A DNA stretch of 9,614 nt, taken from positions 758-10,371 of the forward strand of contig JAJZRT010000081.1 of NCBI GenBank assembly GCA_021802595.1, given 5' to 3'. How positions within the stretch are numbered: position 1 is the stretch's first letter; every line of letters starts with the position of its first letter. The notes beneath the pieces are model-generated. The model worked only from the letters and a program-made list of their open reading frames with translations, searched no databases and had not been told where the DNA came from. Source of the DNA: Pseudomonadota bacterium (GTDB lineage Bacteria > Pseudomonadota > Gammaproteobacteria > Burkholderiales > Thiobacillaceae). Shown piece after piece: positions 1-5,724 of the stretch. The position numbers and the translations under genes were made by a program.

Positions 1-1161
1 GCCGAAATTCTGGATGGCGTCGAGCCGCTTGACGATGACCTTCTTGCGCGACAGCAGCACCGCCCCCTTGGCCAGCGTGGAGGTGACGATCATCGGCAGC
101 ATCTCCGGCGTCAGGCCGACTGCGATGGACAAGGCGAACAGGAGCGCCTCCATCCAGTCGTGCTTGGTGAAGCCGTTGATGAGCAGCACCAGGGGCGCCA
201 TCACGAACATGAAGCGGATCAGTAGCCAGCTCACCTTGTTCACGCCGGCCTGGAACGAGGTCGGCGCGCGGTCGGTGGCCGTGACGCGGCTGGCCAGCGC
301 GCCGAAATAGGTGCGGTTGCCGGTCGTGATCACCACGGCCGTGGCCGATCCGGACACGACGTTGGTCCCCATGAACAGGATGTTGTCCAGTTCCAGCGGG
401 TTGATCGCCCCGGCATCGTGCTGTTCGGTGAACTTCTCGACCGGCATTGATTCCCCGGTCATGGCCGCCTGCGAGACGAACAGGTCCTTGGCCGTGAAGA
501 CGCGGCAATCGGCCGGGATCATGTCGCCCGCCGACAGGACGATCACGTCGCCCGGCACCAGTTGCCTGATGGGCAGTTCGACCCGCGGGGCCGGCCGCAC
601 GTTATGGGCGCCGAAGTGCCGCTCGAACACCGGGATGGCATCCTCGGACATGTCGCGCCGGATCACGGTGGCGGTGTTGCTGACCATGGCCTTGAGCGCA
701 TCGGCTGCCCTGTTGGATTTGGCCTCCTGCCAGAAGCGCAGCAGCGTCGACAGCACCACCATGGTGGAAATCACGACGGTGGCCTTCATGTCCTCGGTCA
801 GGTAGGAGATGACGGCCAGCAGTGTCAGCAGCAGGTTGAACGGGTTCTTGTAACAGTGCCACAGGTGCAGCCACGCCGGCAGCGGCTTCTCGTGCTCGAT
901 CTCGTTCGGCCCCACGCGAGCGCGAATGCCCGCCGCCTGGGCTTCGGTCAGGCCATCGTCATGGCTGTCGAGTTGATCGAGCAGCGTTTCCGGAGTGCTC
1001 CGTGCAGCGGCAACCAGCATCCTGGCAAGATCGGCCGGGACCTCGCGGCTGACGCCCGTCTGTGTCAGCGTGTCCAGCAGCGCCAGGCGGCGGAAATGGC
1101 GGGCAAGATGACGGGTACGCAGGAATCCCGCAAAAAACTCTTTCAGGATGGTGAAGTTCAT
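1..1161 (-). CDS. mgtA: Mg2+-transporting P-type ATPase (MgtA/MgtB family), N-terminal 387 residues; C-terminal part lies beyond the left edge
   Basis: This is an inner-membrane P-type (type IIIB) ATPase that imports Mg2+ using ATP. The translation read from the reverse complement has hydrophobic helices at about 107-122 and 127-143. These are followed by the actuator domain with the TGES dephosphorylation motif at 235-238 (within AAMTGESMPVEK). Two more membrane segments follow at about 312-331 and 338-357, the second carrying the GLTPEMLP signature typical of MgtA. The window ends at residue 387 (IQNFG), just before the DKTGT phosphorylation site should appear, so catalytic competence cannot be judged. 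The start is the ATG preceded by AAGGAG with 5 bases of spacing. It lies 74 bases downstream of the porin stop on the same strand, so co-transcription is likely. The family call is firm; Mg2+ specificity is inferred from family resemblance. Confidence 0.93.
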   Translation of the reverse strand, partial: MNFTILKEFFAGFLRTRHLARHFRRLALLDTLTQTGVSREVPADLARMLVAAARSTPETLLDQLDSHDDGLTEAQAAGIRARVGPNEIEHEKPLPAWLHLWHCYKNPFNLLLTLLAVISYLTEDMKATVVISTMVVLSTLLRFWQEAKSNRAADALKAMVSNTATVIRRDMSEDAIPVFERHFGAHNVRPAPRVELPIRQLVPGDVIVLSAGDMIPADCRVFTAKDLFVSQAAMTGESMPVEKFTEQHDAGAINPLELDNILFMGTNVVSGSATAVVITTGNRTYFGALASRVTATDRAPTSFQAGVNKVSWLLIRFMFVMAPLVLLINGFTKHDWMEALLFALSIAVGLTPEMLPMIVTSTLAKGAVLLSRKKVIVKRLDAIQNFG

Positions 1162-1175
1162 TTTTTCTCCTTGTC

Positions 1176-1206
1176 GCCACCATCCCGAACAAAACAGGGC
1201 GGTGGC
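1176..1206 (-). promoter_or_regulatory. Hairpin between porin and mgtA, directly upstream of the mgtA ribosome binding site
   Basis: GCCACC (1176-1181) pairs with GGTGGC (1201-1206), and an inner CCC (1184-1186) pairs with GGG (1197-1199). In the minus-strand transcript the 3' arm ends 4 bases before the AAGGAG of mgtA. No T-run follows, so it is not an intrinsic terminator. It could modulate mgtA translation or act as an mRNA stability or processing element. A six-codon ORF (1206-1226, M-D-C-P-P-R) ends on the base of this hairpin. Confidence 0.5.
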
Positions 1207-1235
1207 TATCTGGGCGGACAGTCCATCGTGCTTTC

Positions 1236-2582
1236 TCAGAATTCCGTGTGCAGCCGTACAGAAGCCACGTCGACCGGGCCTCGGTCAGCGTTGTAAGCAG
1301 GATTCCGGATGCGTTGCCAATCGAGCGTGACCCACGCCACCTTCACTACGCCCATGTTGTAGAACGCTTCAAGCACGGTTTCGGGCCGGTAATTCAATTG
1401 GCCATCGCCAATAAAGAAGCCCAAGCCGCCAGCGGCAAGGTAGTCGCGATGCACCCTGGACAGGCCATTACGCGCCAGGGCGATGCCCATGGTGTCCTGA
1501 CCGCGTCCCCATGCGCTGCCCTTGATCATCGCACCGCCCGAGACTGAGTGATCTATTTCGGTGAAGGCGTAGGTTTCGGTGCCGCCATCGGCCCAGCTTG
1601 CACGAACAAACAGGCCGACATCGGCCGATACCGCTTGTTCAAGGTTAAGGCCAAACCCGTACTTGACTTGCTCGCCTGTGCGCACCGCGTTGATATCGGG
1701 TGTACCCCCCGTGCTGGTCGCAAAATCGAGGGCATCCCGGAAGCGCGACATCCTGGTACGGTTGCGGAAGGCGAGGACGCGCACCTTGCCGGGTTGACCT
1801 CCGATGGCGTGAGCGTGCTCAACCTCGATCTGATCGCCATAGTGCAGGAAGATATGAGGATCGAGCGCTTGTTGATTCGGCTTCTTGGGCTCAATGAAAC
1901 GACCAGCCCGCACCACCCAAGTATCGCGATACCACTCCAGTGCGATACCCCACGAGTAGCCGCGTGCGTCAGCGGCATAGTCGTAGGCCCCATACGTCAT
2001 CAGCGACCAGTTGAGGAACTGGGTGCGCGGATCGTGGCTGTAGGCATTGCCATCAAACACGTCGAGCGCCGACAGGTTTCCTGCAGTCAATACCCAGCGG
2101 CGCTTGTCGAGCATCCCAGCCAACTGGTTTGCGTCCGACTCGACGGCTTCCTGGTCGCCGCCCATGCCCCAAGTCTGGCGCAGGAACAGCCGCGCACGGT
2201 AAGCGGTGAGCGTGGGGCCTGCAGTACGCGCGATCTCGCCATTGGTAAATCCGCCCAGACCGGTGAGGCCGGACAACGGTATGCCTTGCGCAGCCTCTGG
2301 ATCGAAATAGAACTCGCCGCCAGCCCACGGACGAAATCCGAGGGCAGCCGTCGCAGTGAAGGAGTCGCTTCTTTCCTTGTCTGTCGTCAGGCTATTGGGA
2401 CCCGAGTAGGCCGCCGAGAATGGCAGCTTGTCCTGCCAAACATAAGTAGCCTGAAATTTGACATTCCAGTCCTCGGTCTGTGTTGATTCGGCATGGCAGA
2501 GTCTGGGGGGAACAGACCCCAACATGGCAGACGCTCCCATGACGAGCATCCATTGACGAAAATGAATGAATTTGAAGTACAT
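1236..2582 (-). CDS. OprB-type carbohydrate-selective outer membrane porin
   Basis: This is an outer-membrane beta-barrel of the OprB/carbohydrate-selective porin type, 448 residues, within the usual size range for the family. The N-terminus is a Sec signal peptide (basic and aromatic start, hydrophobic WMLVMGASAMLG, cleavage after CHA at about residue 31). The mature protein alternates aromatic and polar residues in many short strands and ends in RLHTEF, whose terminal Phe is the usual outer-membrane assembly signal. The near-terminal NPAYNADRGPV segment is characteristic of OprB proteins. I chose the ATG at 2582 because AGGA lies 6 bases upstream and the signal peptide is then well proportioned; an in-frame ATG at 2612 lacks a convincing site and falls in the loop of a leader hairpin. 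The mgtA gene follows 74 bases downstream. By eye, GC is a few per cent lower than in manC or clpA. The substrate cannot be told from sequence; with mgtA adjacent it may not be a sugar. Confidence 0.87.
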   Translation of the reverse strand: MYFKFIHFRQWMLVMGASAMLGSVPPRLCHAESTQTEDWNVKFQATYVWQDKLPFSAAYSGPNSLTTDKERSDSFTATAALGFRPWAGGEFYFDPEAAQGIPLSGLTGLGGFTNGEIARTAGPTLTAYRARLFLRQTWGMGGDQEAVESDANQLAGMLDKRRWVLTAGNLSALDVFDGNAYSHDPRTQFLNWSLMTYGAYDYAADARGYSWGIALEWYRDTWVVRAGRFIEPKKPNQQALDPHIFLHYGDQIEVEHAHAIGGQPGKVRVLAFRNRTRMSRFRDALDFATSTGGTPDINAVRTGEQVKYGFGLNLEQAVSADVGLFVRASWADGGTETYAFTEIDHSVSGGAMIKGSAWGRGQDTMGIALARNGLSRVHRDYLAAGGLGFFIGDGQLNYRPETVLEAFYNMGVVKVAWVTLDWQRIRNPAYNADRGPVDVASVRLHTEF

Positions 2583-2818
2583 GCGTATTCCTGGCAGAAC
2601 GCGATGGAGCATTCTGCCGAATCCGTGCCGCAGATCGCGGCACCTGTCAGATCAAAAAGGGAAGTTGCAAAACAGCCGAGAACCGGCTGTCTATGCCACT
2701 ACCCGCCATATTGGCAAGGTAGTGGCGAAATGTGATGTTCGCGTTACCTTGCCTGTGGTTGGCCGATGCAAGATCGACTACTGGAACTGTTCACAGAAGG
2801 AACTCCGAAGTTGAAACG
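2583..2818 (-). promoter_or_regulatory. Highly structured untranslated leader of the porin-mgtA unit (candidate attenuator or riboswitch-like element)
   Basis: This gene-free stretch would be the porin 5' leader if transcription starts from the promoter candidate at 2825-2853. In transcript order it holds hairpin A (2695-2726: a 9-bp stem GCCACTACC/GGTAGTGGC plus an inner 4-bp stem), hairpin B (2672-2690: 7 bp, then four T), hairpin C (2625-2643: GTGCCGC/GCGGCAC, 5-base loop) and hairpin D (2593-2618: GGCAGAA/TTCTGCC), which directly abuts the porin AGGA at 2589-2592. An alternative 9-bp helix, GGCAAGGTA (2745-2753 on the transcribed strand) with TACCTTGCC (2713-2721), would use part of the 5' arm of A and so exclude it. 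Mutually exclusive helices ahead of a terminator-like hairpin and a potentially sequestered ribosome site are what leader control looks like. Ligand and mechanism are unknown. I do not recognise a known riboswitch class. Confidence 0.45.
2672..2690 (-). terminator. Terminator-like hairpin B inside the porin leader
   Basis: ACAGCCG (2672-2678) and CGGCTGT (2684-2690) form a perfect 7-bp stem with a 5-base loop. On the minus strand the stem is followed by a short T-run (four T including the last stem base), then GCAAC and a second TTTTT further on. It could end read-through from manC or act as a conditional terminator for the porin unit. The T-run is short, so efficiency may be modest. Confidence 0.45.
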
Positions 2819-2824
2819 GGGAGG

Positions 2825-2853
2825 AGTGTAATCCGCGAGAAAGTGAATGACAA
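2825..2853 (-). promoter_or_regulatory. Candidate sigma70 promoter for porin-mgtA
   Basis: On the minus strand TTGTCA (2848-2853, five of six matches to TTGACA) is separated by exactly 17 bases from TACACT (2825-2830, four of six matches to TATAAT). It lies in the gap downstream of manC and would start RNA near 2818, about 235 bases ahead of the porin ATG. It was found by eye, and alternative start sites closer to the gene are not excluded. Confidence 0.4.
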
Positions 2854-2868
2854 CGTCCTGGCAGGCGC

Positions 2869-2889
2869 TGCCGAAAAAACAATTCGGCA
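2869..2889 (-). terminator. Hairpin just downstream of manC (weak or rho-assisted 3' end)
   Basis: TGCCGAA and TTCGGCA form a perfect 7-bp stem around a 7-base loop, 9 bases beyond the manC stop codon. On the minus strand the T-rich tract lies in the loop and not after the stem, so this does not fit a classical intrinsic terminator. It may mark or protect the 3' end of the manC mRNA. An overlapping GGCAG/CTGCC stem at 2860-2872 competes with it. Confidence 0.35.
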
Positions 2890-2898
2890 CTTGTGTCC

Positions 2899-4320
2899 TC
2901 AGCTGCGCTTGTAGATGTCCTCGAAGCGGACGATGTCGTCCTCGCCGAGATAGGTGCCCGACTGCACCTCGATCATGTGCAGGTCGATCTTGCCGGGGTT
3001 TTCCAGCCGGTGCGTGGTGCCGAGCGGAATATAGGTGGACTGGTTCTCGGTCAGCAGCATGACCTCCTCGCCGCAGGTGACGCTGGCAGTCCCCGACACC
3101 ACAATCCAGTGTTCGGCGCGATGGTGATGCATCTGCAGGCTGAGCTTCTCGCCCGGCTTGACCATGATGCGCTTGACCTGGAAGCGCTCGCCCTCGTCGA
3201 TGCCCTCGTACCAGCCCCACGGCCGGTAGACCTGCTTGTGGACCAGGTGCTCGCAGCGCTTCTCGGCCTTCAGACGATCGACCAGCTTCTTCACGTCCTG
3301 CACCTGGTCCTTGTTTGCCACCAGCACGACGTCGGCGGTTTCCACCACCACCAGGTCGGACACGCCGAGCAGGGCGACCATGCGGGTTTCCGCGCGGACG
3401 AAGTTGTTGGCAGCGTTTTCCAGCATGACATCGCCGCGAATGGCATTGCCCTGCTCGTCCTTCGGCGCCACCTCCCACAGCGCCGACCAGGCGCCGATGT
3501 CGTTCCAGGCCATGTCCGCCGGCACCACGGCCGCGCGCCGCGTGTGCTCCATGACGGCATAGTCGACCGACTCCGGCGGACAGGCCTCGAACGCAGCCGG
3601 ATCGAGCCGCACGAAATCGAGGTCGAGCGTGGCGGCCTCCAGTGCGGCGCGGCTGGCGTCCAGGATGTCGGGCCGCAGCGCCTGCAGTTCCTGGAGAAAA
3701 TCCGACGCACGGAACAGGAACATGCCGCTGTTCCAGAAATACTCGCCGGATTCGACATATTGCTGCGCGGTGGCCTGATCGGGCTTCTCGACGAAGGCCG
3801 CCACCTGGTGCGCACCTGCGGCATCCGCCAGCGGCGCACCCTTGCGGATGTAGCCGTAGCCGGTTTCGGGCGTGGCCGCGACGATGCCGAACGTGGCAAG
3901 GTGGCCCTTCTGCGCCGCCTGCGCTGCAATGCGGATCGCGGAATGGAAGGCGTCGATGTCGCCGATCAGGTGGTCGGCAGGCAATACCAGCATCAGCGCA
4001 TCGGGATCGTCGCGCGACAGCATCAGCGCGGCGACGGCTATGGCCGGAGCGGTGTTGCGCCCCACCGGTTCCAGCACGATTGCACGCGGCGCGGTGTCGA
4101 TCTGACGCATCTGCTCGGCAATCATGAAGCGGTGCTCGATGTTGCATACCACCAGCGGTGCGGTCATTTCCGGCATGTCTGCCAATCGGCTGACAGTGTC
4201 CTGCAGCAGGCTCCGGTCACCGGCGAGCGGCAGCAGCTGCTTCGGCAGGGCCGCACGGGACAGCGGCCACAGGCGGGTGCCCGAGCCCCCGGAAAGTATC
4301 ACGGGATGAATGAGGGTCAT
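2899..4320 (-). CDS. manC: Bifunctional mannose-1-phosphate guanylyltransferase / mannose-6-phosphate isomerase (type II)
   Basis: This cytoplasmic enzyme makes GDP-mannose for polysaccharide synthesis. It joins GTP to mannose-1-phosphate and also interconverts fructose-6-phosphate and mannose-6-phosphate. The 473 residues match the usual length of the fused AlgA/ManC/XanB type. The N-terminal nucleotidyltransferase has GGSGTRLWPLSR at 11-22 and PKQ at 26-28, with LPADH at 113-117, VEKP at 177-180, NSGMF at 197-201 and WNDIG at 272-276. The C-terminal cupin isomerase domain begins near RPWG (366-369) and carries the metal-site motif QMHHHRAEHWIVVSG at 396-410. All key motifs are intact. The start ATG has CAAGAG about 8 bases upstream. 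The gene follows epsD by 116 bases on the same strand, with no clear terminator between, which supports an exopolysaccharide role. Other EPS genes are not in the window. Confidence 0.95.
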   Translation of the reverse strand: MTLIHPVILSGGSGTRLWPLSRAALPKQLLPLAGDRSLLQDTVSRLADMPEMTAPLVVCNIEHRFMIAEQMRQIDTAPRAIVLEPVGRNTAPAIAVAALMLSRDDPDALMLVLPADHLIGDIDAFHSAIRIAAQAAQKGHLATFGIVAATPETGYGYIRKGAPLADAAGAHQVAAFVEKPDQATAQQYVESGEYFWNSGMFLFRASDFLQELQALRPDILDASRAALEAATLDLDFVRLDPAAFEACPPESVDYAVMEHTRRAAVVPADMAWNDIGAWSALWEVAPKDEQGNAIRGDVMLENAANNFVRAETRMVALLGVSDLVVVETADVVLVANKDQVQDVKKLVDRLKAEKRCEHLVHKQVYRPWGWYEGIDEGERFQVKRIMVKPGEKLSLQMHHHRAEHWIVVSGTASVTCGEEVMLLTENQSTYIPLGTTHRLENPGKIDLHMIEVQSGTYLGEDDIVRFEDIYKRS

Positions 4321-4436
4321 GTCAGTGCTCTTGTCAGGAAAGTGTCGTTCGAATGAGGCAAATTCTGTTCCAGGCTCCAGGGTAACGCATGCTTATTGCA
4401 GCCGTGCCACGGCCGACAACGAGAATCCTGTCGGAC

Positions 4437-5303
4437 TCAAGGCTGGCCGGGTTGCACGGCGAAACTCGCGGGCGCCGGGGCAAAGCCGCTGGCATATTCG
4501 ATCTTGCCGGCGTCACGCAGTTTGCGGACTTCGGCATCCAGCAGGGTCTTGCGTTTCCCGCTCATGATCAGGCCGGCGATCGCAGCCTTCGCCTGGTCCA
4601 GCGACACGGGCTGCACCTGGCTGCCCAGCAATTGCAGCACGCTGATGCGATTCTCGTCCATCGGCACCACGACCACCTGCCCTTCCATCATCTTGACCAG
4701 CTGAGCCAGCATGACGGCCGGGATCTTTTCCGCCGGCCTTACCGCCTCGGCCGACCTGGCGGTGATACCCTGCGCACCCAGCCAGCCGGTGAAGTCGGAC
4801 AGGTTGCGGCTTTGCTTCAACTGCGCCTTTACCTCCGCGATGCGCCCCGCGGGCAGCTGCAGTTCGAGTTCCTGGACGCGGTATGCCTTGCGCTGCGCAA
4901 ACAGTTCGGGATGGCGGGTGTAGTAGTCCTGGATTTCCGCCTCCGAGGGCTGCGGCATATCCTTGAACAGGCGCTCCATATACGCTTCCACGAGTACCTG
5001 GCGCTGCGCCTGCTGCATTGCCAGCGCAACCTCAGGGGCCTTGTCCAGCTGGGCATCGCGGGCAGCCCGGCTGACCAGATGCTGGTCGACCAGGGCCTCC
5101 AGCACCCTGCCACGGGCCGCGGCCGAGTCGGCCGCATTCATGGGGCCCAGCCGCGCCATGGCACGGTCCAGTTCGAATTCGCTGGCGATCCCGCCCCCCG
5201 CTTTGGCAGCGGCGTCCGGAAGCGACGTGGCCGGCTGTTCGCAGGCTGACAGCACCATGGATACGGCCAAGGCGGCAGCGAGGGAGACGCACTGGCTTTT
5301 CAT
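4437..5303 (-). CDS. epsD: EpsD-family peptidyl-prolyl cis-trans isomerase, lipoprotein
   Basis: This is a periplasmic, membrane-anchored parvulin/SurA-like protein of the EpsD family, which accompanies exopolysaccharide clusters in betaproteobacteria and probably assists folding or assembly of the export machinery. The 288 residues start with a lipoprotein signal (MKSQ..., hydrophobic core, lipobox LSAC with Cys21). A SurA-N-like helical region follows (LEALVDQHLVSRAARDAQL, then a helix through EAYMERLFKDM and the SEAEIQDYYTRHPELF motif common to this superfamily). A parvulin-like segment then runs from about residue 110 to 230, with divergent sequence. I chose the ATG at 5303, not the one at 5426, because GGAG lies 8 bases upstream and the lipoprotein signal begins there; the extra N-terminal residues look non-coding. 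The next gene downstream is manC. Isomerase activity itself is uncertain, because the parvulin active-site residues are not obvious. Confidence 0.82.
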   Translation of the reverse strand: MKSQCVSLAAALAVSMVLSACEQPATSLPDAAAKAGGGIASEFELDRAMARLGPMNAADSAAARGRVLEALVDQHLVSRAARDAQLDKAPEVALAMQQAQRQVLVEAYMERLFKDMPQPSEAEIQDYYTRHPELFAQRKAYRVQELELQLPAGRIAEVKAQLKQSRNLSDFTGWLGAQGITARSAEAVRPAEKIPAVMLAQLVKMMEGQVVVVPMDENRISVLQLLGSQVQPVSLDQAKAAIAGLIMSGKRKTLLDAEVRKLRDAGKIEYASGFAPAPASFAVQPGQP

Positions 5304-5474
5304 CAGCACTCCGGGATTCGTCGAATGGCCGGTATGGTGCGGGATTCGCCCGCATTGAGCAAGTTGTCGAAGCGCGTGCCGGAGCCGGCTAAAGAAAAAA
5401 GCATTCGCGCCGTAATTCAAAATCACTACGTCAGACTGGATGAATGTGCCGATGGCTGACGCTGTTCATTGGCC

Positions 5475-5480
5475 TATATT
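5475..5480 (+). promoter_or_regulatory. Candidate -10 element for the plus-strand small RNA
   Basis: TATATT matches the sigma70 -10 consensus at five of six positions. I see no good -35 hexamer 16-18 bases upstream, so this is weak evidence. Initiation about 6-8 bases downstream would give a transcript of about 105 nt ending at the terminator at 5564-5590. Confidence 0.25.
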
Positions 5481-5486
5481 CGGACT

Positions 5487-5590
5487 GAGTGGATTTCCCT
5501 TGTAGATTTCCCGGTAGGGGTTAGATCCCCAGGCGCTCCTCCTCCTGCCACACCGGGTTTTTCGCGGCGCCTCTGGCGCCGCTTTTTGTT
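5487..5590 (+). ncRNA. Candidate intergenic small RNA with a CUCCU-repeat loop
   Basis: This plus-strand stretch has no credible ORF, yet it ends in a textbook intrinsic terminator that no plus-strand gene explains. Its predicted fold is a long stem closed by CCCGGT (5510-5515) and ACCGGG (5552-5557, followed by TTTTT). That stem encloses a GGGG-TTAGAT-CCCC hairpin (5517-5530) and a pyrimidine-rich loop with CTCCTCCTCCT (5536-5546) held by short flanking pairs. The loop resembles the 3' end of 16S rRNA and could pair with GGAGG ribosome binding sites. GATTTCCC occurs twice near the 5' end (5492-5499, 5505-5512). The 5' end is only estimated, from a TATATT at 5475-5480. It is divergent from epsD and convergent with the coiled-coil gene. 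I cannot assign it to a named RNA family. Confidence 0.45.
5564..5590 (+). terminator. Strong intrinsic terminator, plus strand
   Basis: GCGGCGCC (5564-5571) and GGCGCCGC (5575-5582) form a perfect 8-bp GC stem with a 3-base TCT loop, followed by TTTTTGTTT. The T-run lies only on the plus-strand side, which fixes the direction. A second stem ending in ACCGGG then TTTTT (5552-5562) lies immediately upstream, making a tandem arrangement. Confidence 0.8.
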
Positions 5591-5595
5591 TCTGC

Positions 5596-5711
5596 TAGGG
5601 AAGCGCTGAACAAGTCCTTCGACAAGCTCAGGACGAACGGCAACTTGTTGATTCCGTTCGTGGTGAGCCTGTCGAACCATGAGCGGAATCAACTTGTACA
5701 GCGCTTCCCTA
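5596..5711. repeat. Nested inverted repeat: two opposed REP-like units inside 20-bp inverted arms (BIME/MITE-like)
   Basis: The outer arms are TAGGGAAGCGCTGAACAAGT (5596-5615) and its inverted copy at 5692-5711, with one mismatch in 20. Inside are two inverted copies of a REP-like unit: CCTTCGACAAGCTCAGGACGAACGG (5616-5640, shown in two parts: CCTTCGACAAGCTCAGG and ACGAACGG), and at 5654-5679 the inverted partner CCGTTCGTGGTGAGCCTG with TCGAACCA. Within each unit the small hairpin is kept by compensatory change (CC...GG in one, GG...CC in the other). Such units are widespread intergenic repeats, usually associated with RAYT transposases; no transposase is present here. I see no clear target-site duplication. 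The element lies between the small RNA terminator and the stop of the coiled-coil gene, where it could serve as an mRNA-end structure. Confidence 0.75.
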
Positions 5712-5724
5712 AGCGGACAGAGCG

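Noticed and set aside
1548..2486. Plus-strand ORF of 312 codons opposite the porin
   Set aside because: The minus-strand frame has a signal peptide, an OprB-type ending and a terminal Phe; the plus frame has no such features.
2647..2709. Twenty-codon ORF in the porin leader (ATG at 2709) crossing hairpins A and B
   Set aside because: Considered as an attenuator leader peptide, but no Shine-Dalgarno precedes it and its codons show no run of a diagnostic amino acid.
2893..4356. Plus-strand ORF of 487 codons opposite manC
   Set aside because: The manC frame has every catalytic motif in place; the antisense frame is a composition artefact rich in His, Arg and Gln.
5355..5390. Possible sigma54 promoter upstream of epsD (CGGCACG...CTTCG on the minus strand)
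   Set aside because: The invariant GG and GC dinucleotides with 10-base spacing are not both present.
5474..5692. Minus-strand ORF of 72 codons over the repeat and small RNA region
   Set aside because: Its sequence comes from translation of the REP-like repeat and of the terminator stem; it has no ribosome site.
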